Positions 1 to 7,302 of a stretch of DNA of 20,137 bases are shown here, piece after piece. Location of the stretch: assembly GCA_030428695.1 (NCBI GenBank), contig JAUIEM010000165.1:1-20137 (forward strand), in the 5' to 3' direction. This stretch comes from a bacterium (GTDB taxonomy: Bacteria; Planctomycetota; J058; JAJDCP01). The stretch's first letter is position 1. Every line of letters begins with the position of its first letter. The position numbers were made by a program, and so were the translations under genes. Below the pieces are notes generated by a model. It did not search any database and was not told the origin of the DNA. It saw nothing but the letters and a program-made list of their open reading frames with translations.

Positions 1-1304
1 GCTGCGAGCCCGGCGCGCAGCTCCGCCGGATACTGGCGCAGGGCGGCGACCTCGGCCGCCCGGACGCGCTCGGCCCGGCGCTCACGGACGAGCCACAGGG
101 AGCCGGCGAAGAGCAGCGCCGCGACGGCGACGATGGCGAGCTGCCACAGGACGCCGAAGCTGCGCCGCCGCGGGCGGCCGCGGACCGGCTTGCCGGCCAG
201 CCAGCGGCGCAGGTCGCGGGCGAGGGTCCGGGCGTCGTCGTAGCGCGCCTCAGGGCGCTTGGCCAGGCACTGGGCGATGATGGTGCGCAGGCTGGCGTCC
301 TGCGGAAGCTCCCGGTAGCGGGGCTCGTCCTTCAGCACCCGGAAGTACACCTCGACCAGCCGCTGGCCGCGGAACGGCAGCTTCCCGGAGGCGACCCGGT
401 ACAGGATCACGCCGAGCGCCCAGATGTCGACCCCCGGCCCGAGGGCCTTGGCGCGCACCTGCTCGGGCGCCATGAAGGCGGGGGTGCCGCCGGGCTCGTC
501 GCATTGCCCGGAGTGGACGTCCAGCGACAGGCCGAAGTCGACCAGCCGCGGCCGGTCGAGCGCGTCGAGCAGGATGTTCGCCGGCTTGAGGTCGCGGTGC
601 ACGATGCCCTCGCGGTGGGCGCTGTGCATCGCCTCGCACACCTGCACGAGGTAGCCGACCACCCGGCGCAGGGTCTGCGGGTCGCCGGGCGGCGCCTCGC
701 GGATCACCTGGGCCAGGCTCGGCCCCGGGATGCACTCCATCACCAGGTAGTCCCAGCCATCGATGCGCCCGTGCTCGCGGATCGTCACCAGCAGCGGGTG
801 GGCGAGGCGACGCACCGAGGAGACCTCGCGGTCGAGGCGCTCGGTGTCGGCGTCGCGACGCAGGATCTTGACCGCGACCTCCCCGCCGTCGCGGCTGTCG
901 CGCGCGCGGTAGACCATGCCGTAGGCGCCGTGGCCGAGGCGCTCCTCGAGCGCGAAGGGCCCGAAGGCGGCGCCGACATCGGGCAGCCCCCCGGCCGGCC
1001 GCTCGGCCGACTCATCCGCCTCGCCGAAGGAGAAGCGCTCGCCGCAGCGGCACACGAAGGCGCGCCGCCGCGACAGGATCACGTTGGCCTCGCCGCAGCG
1101 CTGGCAAGTCAGGGTCGCCCGCTCGAGGGCCTCGGCGATCGCCGCCTGCAGCTCGTCGGCGAGCTCGTCTTCAGCGGCGAGCGCCTGCACCAGGCCGGGC
1201 ACGTGCGCCCCCCGGCGCAACAGCCGGGTCTGCGCCTCGATGCCGCGCGTCACCTGTTCGCGGGTCAGGAGCTCCTCGCGGATGAGGAACTCGCCCAGGG
1301 CCAT
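1..1304 (-). CDS. Ser/Thr protein kinase 1 with N-terminal adaptor-like domain, zinc ribbon and TM segment (C-terminus beyond window)
   Basis: A Hanks-type Ser/Thr kinase of which 434 residues are visible; the gene continues past the left edge. Residues 1-30 (GEFLIREELLTREQ) form a short helical module also seen in kinase 2. A zinc ribbon follows, with C67-x2-C70 and C85-x-C87. The kinase domain begins near residue 115: glycine loop GHGAYG 124-129, catalytic Lys146, HRDLKPAN with His236 and Asp238, DFG at Asp256, and an APE-like segment (MAPEQ). After the kinase comes an Arg-rich stretch, then one membrane helix at about 386-406 (LWQLAIVAVAALLFAGSLWL), so the missing C-terminus is probably extracytoplasmic. 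All catalytic motifs are intact, so it should be active. The start is uncertain: ATG at 1304 lacks a Shine-Dalgarno sequence, while an in-frame GTG at 1319 has GAGAG five bases upstream. The substrate is unknown. Kinase assignment is very secure. Confidence 0.93.
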   Translation of the reverse strand, partial: MALGEFLIREELLTREQVTRGIEAQTRLLRRGAHVPGLVQALAAEDELADELQAAIAEALERATLTCQRCGEANVILSRRRAFVCRCGERFSFGEADESAERPAGGLPDVGAAFGPFALEERLGHGAYGMVYRARDSRDGGEVAVKILRRDADTERLDREVSSVRRLAHPLLVTIREHGRIDGWDYLVMECIPGPSLAQVIREAPPGDPQTLRRVVGYLVQVCEAMHSAHREGIVHRDLKPANILLDALDRPRLVDFGLSLDVHSGQCDEPGGTPAFMAPEQVRAKALGPGVDIWALGVILYRVASGKLPFRGQRLVEVYFRVLKDEPRYRELPQDASLRTIIAQCLAKRPEARYDDARTLARDLRRWLAGKPVRGRPRRRSFGVLWQLAIVAVAALLFAGSLWLVRERRAERVRAAEVAALRQYPAELRAGLA

Positions 1305-1789
1305 GTCGTCGAAAACCACTGACACTCTCGCAGGTATGCTGCTCCGGCCAACGCCTGTGGGCAGCCACGGGAGAGAATGCAACTCGCTGCGTGTGAGGAC
1401 CACAGCGCGCCCGGCGCTGCTCGCCGAAGCACGTCGCGTATCCCCCGGAATGGGCGGGCTCCCCCGGGGGCGGTGAACCTCACTGACCGACGGATCCGCT
1501 CACGCTCATCGCATTCTCCCAACGCGCCGGAGCTTCCGGCGCGTCCCTGAGGATACGCGAGAAGCGCGCCCCGTGAAGGCCGTCGGTCAGTTTGGGGCCG
1601 GAAAGGAACAAGTCGAGCACCGAGGGTGCGGATGCGGCAGGAAATGTGGTGCTTGGCGAGTGACGCATACCCGTGCTATTCGGAGTGAGGCAAGTGCCAC
1701 ATATACGCCGCAGGCGCGCCCGAATGCCTGACTTGTTCCTTTCCGGGCCCTTCGTGCGGGAGGGAAGGAACCAGGCGGGGGGCGGGCGA
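1305..1789. other. 485-bp non-coding region between kinase 1 and desaturase
   Basis: I find no convincing gene here; small open frames lack ribosome-binding sites and recognisable sequence. It must hold the kinase 1 promoter, though I see no good sigma-70 match, and it contains the inverted repeat at 1598-1746. Base composition in 1560-1740 is visibly less GC-rich than in the flanking genes. Confidence 0.6.
1598..1746. repeat. Long imperfect inverted repeat (about 149 bp), potential single hairpin
   Basis: Perfect 17-bp terminal arms, CCGGAAAGGAACAAGTC at 1598-1614 and its reverse complement at 1730-1746. Pairing resumes inside: TGCGGC pairs with GCCGCA, and ATGTGGTGCTTG pairs with CAAGTGCCACAT. 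In the second helix the only two non-Watson-Crick positions are G-U wobbles when read as plus-strand RNA. Three more outer pairs (1594-1596 with 1748-1750) are possible after one mismatch. It lies 44 bp downstream of the desaturase stop. It could be a small non-autonomous palindromic repeat or a structured RNA or 3' element; the sequence does not decide. Confidence 0.7.
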
Positions 1790-2926
1790 TCAACCCGCCA
1801 TGCTGAGCTCGAGCTCTGGCTGCGGCAGCGGCCGGTACGCGGTCTCGCGACCCATGCGGTAGAGGAAGCGCGCGTGCGAGCGCAGGGCCGCGAAGAGGGT
1901 CGGGTTGACGTTGTAGGCGATGCCGTGCTCCTCGCAGGTCGCCTGCACCAACGGCGCGAGGGCCGGGTAGTGGACGTGGCTGATGCGCGGGAACAGGTGG
2001 TGCTCGATCTGGAAGTTCAGGCCGCCGACGTACCAGTTGATCAGCCGGTTCTTCGGGCAGAAGTCGACGGTCGTCGCGAGCTGGTGCTCGGTCCAGCCGA
2101 GGGGCATCCGCTCGCCCGCTTCGGCCTTCTCGACGATGCGGGCCTCCTCGACGCAGTGGGCGAGCTGGAAGACGACGCTGAGCGTGACGCCGTGCACGAT
2201 CGAGTAGACGACGAACAGCCCGGCGATCGCGGCGAAGGAGTGTCCGAGCAGCAGGGGAATGGCGAAGAGCAGGCCGTACAGCCAGAGCTTGCCGCCGATC
2301 AGCAGCGCGAGCTCGCGGCCTTTGGGGCGCGGGATGGGCTTGTCGCCGAGCTTGCCGCGCAGGAGGCTCATGTAGTCGTCCCAGAACAGCCACTTCGGCG
2401 GCAGCCAGCTGTACAGCGGCCAGGCGTACAGCCACTGCCAGCGCTGCCAGGGCCGCATCGGCTGGCTCGGCGCGAGCCGCACCCAGGGGTCGAGGACGAT
2501 GTCGTCGTCGGTGCCGTCGATGTTGGTGTAGTGGTGGTGGATCTTGTTGTGCTGCTGGTTCCAGATGAACGAGCTGCCGCCGATCATGTCGAGGGCGCTC
2601 GCCGTCAACCGGTTCAGCCAGCGATGCCTGGAGAAGGACTGGTGCCCGCCGTCGTGCATGATGTTGAAGCCGACCGCGCTCGCCGCGAGCCCGAGGCTGG
2701 TCACCGCCAGGAGCGCCTGCCACCAGGTCGCCGCGAAGCCGACCAGGAGGACGTACGAAGTGGCGAGCCAGGCGAGGATCACGACGGCCTTGACGATCAG
2801 CCGCGCGCCGCCGTCGCGGGACCTTCCGGTCTCCTCGAACCAGGCGTCGACGCGCTTCTTCAAGGTGCGATGGAAGGCGGAGTGGCGGGGGACCTTCGGC
2901 GTTGCGGACGAGGTGTCGGCGACCAC
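1790..2926 (-). CDS. Membrane fatty acid desaturase (front-end type, QxxHH)
   Basis: A 378-residue integral membrane fatty acid desaturase (PF00487 type), which introduces a double bond into an acyl chain using a di-iron centre. All three histidine boxes are present: H91-DGG-H95, H126-NKI-HH131 and Q306-IE-H309-H310. Glutamine opening the third box is typical of front-end (delta-5/delta-6 like) and related acyl-lipid desaturases. Hydrophobic stretches lie near residues 43-63 and 66-88, with two more between the second and third boxes. There is no cytochrome b5 domain, so electrons must come from a separate ferredoxin or cytochrome. The frame stays open upstream, but GTG 2926 has GGAGA at 2931-2935 four bases before it, and the sequence upstream of it is low-complexity Arg/Ser typical of non-coding frame. 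The 85-residue gene lies 145 bp upstream on the same strand. Regiospecificity cannot be read from sequence. Confidence 0.93.
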   Translation of the reverse strand: MVADTSSATPKVPRHSAFHRTLKKRVDAWFEETGRSRDGGARLIVKAVVILAWLATSYVLLVGFAATWWQALLAVTSLGLAASAVGFNIMHDGGHQSFSRHRWLNRLTASALDMIGGSSFIWNQQHNKIHHHYTNIDGTDDDIVLDPWVRLAPSQPMRPWQRWQWLYAWPLYSWLPPKWLFWDDYMSLLRGKLGDKPIPRPKGRELALLIGGKLWLYGLLFAIPLLLGHSFAAIAGLFVVYSIVHGVTLSVVFQLAHCVEEARIVEKAEAGERMPLGWTEHQLATTVDFCPKNRLINWYVGGLNFQIEHHLFPRISHVHYPALAPLVQATCEEHGIAYNVNPTLFAALRSHARFLYRMGRETAYRPLPQPELELSMAG

Positions 2927-3071
2927 GGCGTCTCCAGGGGTGGGGACCGACCTCGTCGTCCGCTCGCCAGCGAACGTTCGCAGGCGGAGCCTCGGAGCGC
3001 GGGTCGATCGATCCTGCTCCCACCGTACGCGAGCTGCGTCACCGACACTGTAATCGTTTGGTAATAGTTGC

Positions 3072-3329
3072 TTAGGGCTGATCTGGCAGGTCGATGGAGA
3101 GGTCGCGGGGCGTCCGCTCCGCGAGCTCGGCGCGCAGGGTCTCGATCGCTCGCTCATAGAGTTGGAGCAGGGCGAGGCTGCGCGCGATCCCGCGGCTGTC
3201 GGCCAGAGGATCGAGCGAGGCCTCGAGCTCGCCGAGCAGGCCGAGCAGCTCCTCGACCTCGGCGCGCAGGGCCTCCCACTCCGGGTCGGGCGGGACTTCC
3301 CTGGCTGCGGGCTCGCGGTCGGGGCTCAC
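3072..3329 (-). CDS. Small coiled-coil-like hypothetical protein (85 aa)
   Basis: I do not recognise this protein. It is soluble and acidic, with a proline-rich N-terminus followed by a long helical segment (about residues 18-72) with leucine spacing suggestive of a helical hairpin or coiled coil (WEALRAEVEELLGLLGELEA, then LLQLYERAIETLRAELAER). It has no cysteines, signal peptide or membrane segment. The start chosen is GTG 3329, with GGAGA at 3334-3338 a few bases upstream. Codon use resembles its neighbours. It lies divergently from uup and upstream of the desaturase on the same strand. Size and shape resemble SlyX- or XseB-like small helical proteins, but I see no diagnostic motif and claim no homology. 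Confidence 0.68.
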   Translation of the reverse strand: MSPDREPAAREVPPDPEWEALRAEVEELLGLLGELEASLDPLADSRGIARSLALLQLYERAIETLRAELAERTPRDLSIDLPDQP

Positions 3330-3406
3330 CGGGTCTCCATCGCCGCCGCGGACGGGCGGCCGACGGTCCGGCGGGGAGGCGGGGCCGGACCGCCGCGGCA
3401 CCTGTC

Positions 3407-3417
3407 CTACAGTGTAG
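3407..3417. promoter_or_regulatory. Palindrome CTACAGTGTAG in the divergent intergenic region
   Basis: A perfect 5+1+5 palindrome in the 241-bp divergent region between the 85-residue gene and uup. It contains a -10-like hexamer on each strand (TACAGT plus, TACACT minus). It may be an operator or part of a minus-strand promoter; no matching -35 box is obvious. The related octamer ACACTGTA recurs at 3043-3051, upstream of the desaturase. Confidence 0.3.
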
Positions 3418-3533
3418 CGCGGAGCGGGATCGCCTGCCAGGCGGGGCCGACCCGTGGGCGGACAGGCGCGTCCGCTGATTCCACCGCCGCCCGGCCCGCC
3501 GCGCGGAGGGACGGCCCGCAGAAGCGACGGCTC

Positions 3534-3562
3534 TGGACCTGCTCTGGAGGGGCTGATACAGT
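3534..3562 (+). promoter_or_regulatory. Candidate sigma-70 promoter of uup, predicting a leaderless mRNA
   Basis: TGGACC (3534-3539, 4/6 match to TTGACA), a 17-bp spacer, then TACAGT (3557-3562, 4/6 match to TATAAT). The ATG at 3571 begins 8 bases after the -10 box, where transcription would start. The only purine-rich stretch (GGAGGGG, 3546-3552) is about 18 bases from the ATG, too far for a Shine-Dalgarno sequence. Confidence 0.5.
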
Positions 3563-3570
3563 CCTCGGCT

Positions 3571-5508
3571 ATGAACCGCCCCGAGCCCCTCATCGCCGCC
3601 CAGGGCCTGACGAAGTCCTTCGGCGACATCCATCTCTTCCGCGACCTGCGCTTCACCCTGAACGCCGACGAGCGGGTCGCGCTGATCGGCCCGAACGGCA
3701 GCGGGAAGTCGACGCTCCTCGCCGTGCTCGCCGGCGCCCAGCAGCCCGACGAGGGCGAGGTGGTGTGCCGCCGCGGCCTCTCCCTCGGGCTGCTGCAGCA
3801 GGAGCCCGCGTTCCCGCCCGGCGCGACGGTGCGCTCCGAGCTCGAGCGCGGCATGGCCGGGGTGTTCGCCGCCCACGCCCGGCTCGACGCGCTCGGCAAG
3901 GAGCTCGAGACCGCCGGGGATGAGGAGCTCGCGCGCCTGCTCGCCGAGCAGGAGGAGCTCCACGCAAAGCTCGATCGCTGCGACGGCTGGGAACCGGAAC
4001 GCGAGCTCGCGCGCGCCGCCGAGGACTTCGTGCTGCCGCCGCAGGAACAGCCCTGCGCCCAGCTCTCCGGCGGCGAGGCGCGGCGCCTGGCCCTCGCCCG
4101 GTACTTCCTCGAGAGCCCGGAGCTGTTGATCCTCGACGAGCCGACCAACCATCTCGACCCGGAGACCATCGAGCGGCTGGAGGACAAGCTGCGCGCCTAC
4201 CCGGGCAGCCTCCTGTTCGTCACCCACGACCGCTACTTCCTCGACCGCGTGGCGACGCGCCTGCTCGAGCTCGATCCGGGCCGCACGCACAGCGGCGCCG
4301 GCCAGCTCTACGTCCACGACGGGAACTACAGCTCCTTCCTCGCCGCCCGGGCCGAGCGCGACGCGATGGAGCAGCGGACCGCCGACAACCGGCGCAACCT
4401 GATGCGCCAGGAGCTCGCCTGGATGCGGCGCGGCATCAAGGCCCGGCGCACCCGCCAGAAGGCCCGCGTCGAGCGCTTCGAGACGCTCTCCGACGCGCTG
4501 GCCGACGAGCGCGAGGCCGGCGAGCTGCGGCTGCTGATCCCGCCCGGCCCGCGGCTCGGCAAGCGGGTGCTCGAGGTGCGCGGGCTGGCCAAGGGCTTCG
4601 CCGGCCAGAGCCTGTTCGCGGGCCTCGACTTCCGCCTCGAGCCGGGGGCGCGCGTCGGCATCCTCGGCCAGAACGGGACCGGCAAGACCACCTTCCTCAA
4701 GCTGCTGCTCGGCGAGCTCGAGCCGGACGCGGGCGAGGTCGACATCGGCCCGAACAGCGTGCTCGCCTACATCGAGCAGAGCCGCGCCACCCTCGACCCG
4801 ACGAAGACCGTGCTCGAGGAGGTCAGCGGCCCGGGCACCACCGTCCGCGTCGGCAACCGTGACCTGCACGTGATCACCTACCTGAAGAGCTTCCTGTTCG
4901 GCGAGGAGCGCATGAAGACGCGCGTCGCCAAGCTCTCCGGCGGCGAGCGCAACCGGGTGCTGCTCGCGAAGCTGCTGCGCGACGGCGGCAACGTGCTCCT
5001 GCTCGACGAGCCGACCAACGACCTCGACCTCGCCTCGCTGCGGGCCCTCGAGGACGCGCTGCTGCACTTCCCGGGCTGCGTCTTGATCGTCAGCCACGAC
5101 CGCTTCTTCCTCAACCGCGTCGCGACCTCGATCCTCGCCTTCGAGGGAGACGGCCGCGTGCACCACTTCGACGGCGACTACGAGGTCTACGCGGCCTGGC
5201 GCAAGGAGCGGCAGGAGGCCCGGGCGGCGGCGGAGCGCAAGGCCGAGAAGAAGCGCGCCCCCGTCGCTTCCCACGACCACAAAGCGGCGCGCAAGGCGGC
5301 CAACGCCCTCGCCTCCGTCGAGCGCGACATCGCGACGGGCGAGGAGGCGATCGCCCGGCTGCAGAAGAAGCTGGAAGATCCGGAGCTGTACGCCCCGGGC
5401 CAGGAAGACACCGCCGCGGCCGTCCAGGCCGAGCTGGCGGAGACACAGGCCGCGCTCGAGAGGCTCTACGCCCGCTGGGAAGAGCTCGCCGAGGCGGCGG
5501 AAGGCTGA
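3571..5508 (+). CDS. uup: ABC-F ATPase, Uup type
   Basis: A 645-residue soluble protein with two ABC ATPase domains and no membrane segments, characteristic of ABC-F proteins that bind the ribosome rather than transport. Domain 1: Walker A GPNGSGKST 40-48, signature LSGGE 165-169, Walker B LLILDEPTNHLD ending at D196. Domain 2: Walker A GQNGTGKTT 366-374, LSGGE 455-459, LLLLDEPTNDLD ending at D486. The linker (about 280-345) is charged and helical with Arg-rich segments, as expected of the P-site tRNA interaction motif. The C-terminal 80 residues are a Lys/Ala/Glu-rich coiled coil, which with the length (E. coli Uup is 635 aa) favours Uup over EttA. ATG 3571 was chosen because homology starts at once (PLIAAQGLTKSFGD) and the upstream frame has no ribosome-binding site. 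proS follows 38 bp downstream. Confidence 0.93.
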   Translation: MNRPEPLIAAQGLTKSFGDIHLFRDLRFTLNADERVALIGPNGSGKSTLLAVLAGAQQPDEGEVVCRRGLSLGLLQQEPAFPPGATVRSELERGMAGVFAAHARLDALGKELETAGDEELARLLAEQEELHAKLDRCDGWEPERELARAAEDFVLPPQEQPCAQLSGGEARRLALARYFLESPELLILDEPTNHLDPETIERLEDKLRAYPGSLLFVTHDRYFLDRVATRLLELDPGRTHSGAGQLYVHDGNYSSFLAARAERDAMEQRTADNRRNLMRQELAWMRRGIKARRTRQKARVERFETLSDALADEREAGELRLLIPPGPRLGKRVLEVRGLAKGFAGQSLFAGLDFRLEPGARVGILGQNGTGKTTFLKLLLGELEPDAGEVDIGPNSVLAYIEQSRATLDPTKTVLEEVSGPGTTVRVGNRDLHVITYLKSFLFGEERMKTRVAKLSGGERNRVLLAKLLRDGGNVLLLDEPTNDLDLASLRALEDALLHFPGCVLIVSHDRFFLNRVATSILAFEGDGRVHHFDGDYEVYAAWRKERQEARAAAERKAEKKRAPVASHDHKAARKAANALASVERDIATGEEAIARLQKKLEDPELYAPGQEDTAAAVQAELAETQAALERLYARWEELAEAAEG

Positions 5509-5546
5509 AACGAACAGCGGGAGCCCGGCTCCCGGAGGAGCGAACC

Positions 5547-7292
5547 ATGCGATTCTCGCGCTACTTCAACAAGGTCAAGTACGACTTCGCCGCTGACGCC
5601 GAGGTCGTGTCCCACCGCTGGCTCGACCGCGCCGGCTTCATCGACAAGCGCGCGGCGGGCGTCTACGGCTTCACGCCGATGATGACCCGGGTGCTCAAGA
5701 AGGTGATGGCGATCGTCACCGAGGAGATCGAGGCCGAGGGCGGGCTCGAGGTGATCTGCCCGATCATCCAGCCCCGCGAGGCCTGGGAGAGCTCGCAGCG
5801 CTGGCAGGCCTACCAGGCCGGCGGCAACAGTTTCTTCTGCACCGACCGGAAGGGCGGGGAGTTCATCCTCGCGCCGACCGCCGAGGAGATGGTCGGGCTG
5901 ATGGGCCACGCGGGCGTGTCGAGCTACAAGGATCTGCCGTTCATCCTGTTCCAGCAGCAGCAGAAGTTCCGCGACGAGTTCCGGCCGCGCTTCGGGCTGA
6001 TCCGCTGCCGCGAGTTCATGATGATGGACGCCTACTCCTTCGACGCCGACGCCGCCGGGCTCGACGCCGCCTACGAGGCGATGGACCGCGCCTACCGCAA
6101 GATCTTCGAGCGCATCGGGCTCAACTTCGTCGTCGTCGACGCCGACTCCGGCGCGATCGGCGGCTCGGCCTCCCAGGAGTTCATGGTCACCGCCGAGACC
6201 GGCGAGGACGAGCTGATCTTCTGCCCGGCCTGCAACTACGGCGCGAACGTCGAGAAGGCGGTCGGCAAGATCGAGGTCTTCCGCGACGAGGGCGAGCTCC
6301 TGCCGATGGAGGTCAAGAGCACGCCGGGGGCCGTCACCGTCGACCTGTTGTCCGCCTGCCTGGACATCCCCGTCGCGCGCCTGGTCAAGACCATCCTCTA
6401 CATCGCCGTGCTGCCCGGCGAAGAGGGGCCGACCGAGCAGATGGTCGCGGTGATGATGCGCGGCGACCAGGCGATCAACGAGGTCAAGGTGCAGAACCAC
6501 CTCGGCGCGATCGCCCTGCAGCTGGCGAGCGAGGAGCAGGTCAAGGCGCGCACCGGCTGCGTGCTCGGCTACGCCGGGCCGGTCGGCCTGGCCGAGGACA
6601 TCCCGCTGCTCGCCGACGTCACCCTGCGCGAGATGAAGAACATCGAGGTCGGCCACAACCAGGCCGACGAGCACGTGATCCACGCGAACTTCGGGCGCGA
6701 CTTCAAGAAGCCCGCCTTCGGCGACTTCCGCAAGGTGCAGGTCGGCGACGGCTGCCCGCGCTGCGACGGCACCCTGACCAGCGTGCGCGGTATCGAGGTC
6801 GGGCACATCTTCAAGCTCGGCACGAAGTACTCCGAGGCGATGGAGCTGCAATTCCAGGACAAGGACCAGAAGCTCAAGCCGATCTGGATGGGCTGCTACG
6901 GCATCGGCAGCAGCCGCGTCGTCGCCTCCTGCGTCGAGCAGACCGCCGACGAGAAGGGCATGCGCTGGCCGGTCGCCATCGCCCCCTTCCACTGCGTCGT
7001 CATCGTGACCAACCCGAAGAAGGACGACCTGCTCCAGGGCGGCGAGGAGGTCTACGGGAAGCTGAAGGCCGCCGGCGTCGACGTCCTGCTCGACGACCGC
7101 AAGGGGCGGCCCGGCGGGAAGTTCAAGGAGGCGGAGATCATCGGCTTCCCGTACCGCCTGACGGTCGGCCGCGACTACGCCTCCGGCCAGCTCGAGTACA
7201 CCGAGCGCGCGAGCCTCGAGACGGTCAAGCTGCCGATCGAGGAAGCGATCGCGAAGGTCGTCGACGGGGTGAAGGCGGCGCTCGCCGGCTGA
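5547..7292 (+). CDS. proS: Prolyl-tRNA synthetase
   Basis: A 581-residue bacterial-type class II prolyl-tRNA synthetase that charges tRNA-Pro with proline. The N-terminus (RFSRYFNKVKYD...RAGFIDKRAAGVYGF) is part of the catalytic fold. Motif 2 with its loop lies at about 141-165 (FRDEFRPRFGLIRCREFMMM). Between motifs 2 and 3 is the YbaK-like insertion domain that edits misacylated Ala-tRNA, flanked by CPAC (from C226) and CPRC (from C403). Motif 3 is GCYGIGSSR from G449. The anticodon-binding domain fills roughly 475-581. The length matches the long bacterial form. A strong Shine-Dalgarno GGAGGAG at 5534-5540 lies six bases before ATG 5547. The short gap to uup suggests co-transcription. The gene ends 10 bp from the convergent histidine kinase stop. 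Confidence 0.97.
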   Translation: MRFSRYFNKVKYDFAADAEVVSHRWLDRAGFIDKRAAGVYGFTPMMTRVLKKVMAIVTEEIEAEGGLEVICPIIQPREAWESSQRWQAYQAGGNSFFCTDRKGGEFILAPTAEEMVGLMGHAGVSSYKDLPFILFQQQQKFRDEFRPRFGLIRCREFMMMDAYSFDADAAGLDAAYEAMDRAYRKIFERIGLNFVVVDADSGAIGGSASQEFMVTAETGEDELIFCPACNYGANVEKAVGKIEVFRDEGELLPMEVKSTPGAVTVDLLSACLDIPVARLVKTILYIAVLPGEEGPTEQMVAVMMRGDQAINEVKVQNHLGAIALQLASEEQVKARTGCVLGYAGPVGLAEDIPLLADVTLREMKNIEVGHNQADEHVIHANFGRDFKKPAFGDFRKVQVGDGCPRCDGTLTSVRGIEVGHIFKLGTKYSEAMELQFQDKDQKLKPIWMGCYGIGSSRVVASCVEQTADEKGMRWPVAIAPFHCVVIVTNPKKDDLLQGGEEVYGKLKAAGVDVLLDDRKGRPGGKFKEAEIIGFPYRLTVGRDYASGQLEYTERASLETVKLPIEEAIAKVVDGVKAALAG

Positions 7293-7302
7293 CCGCCCGC
7301 GC

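Noticed and set aside
1480..1668. Small minus-strand frame of 62 codons in the non-coding gap
   Set aside because: No Shine-Dalgarno site; its DLFLSGP peptide comes from the inverted-repeat arm and is mirrored on the other strand.
1673..3064. Plus-strand frame of 463 codons over the desaturase
   Set aside because: Antisense to the three histidine boxes; no ribosome-binding site and no recognisable protein.
2996..3071. Promoter for the desaturase using TACAGT at about 3045-3050 on the minus strand
   Set aside because: The -10-like box is plausible but no -35 hexamer matches better than 3/6 at 16-18 bp spacing.
3154..5280. Open frame of 708 codons on the minus strand opposite uup
   Set aside because: It mirrors the uup codons; Val/Leu/Ala/Glu-rich low-complexity protein with no domain, whereas uup has complete ABC motifs.
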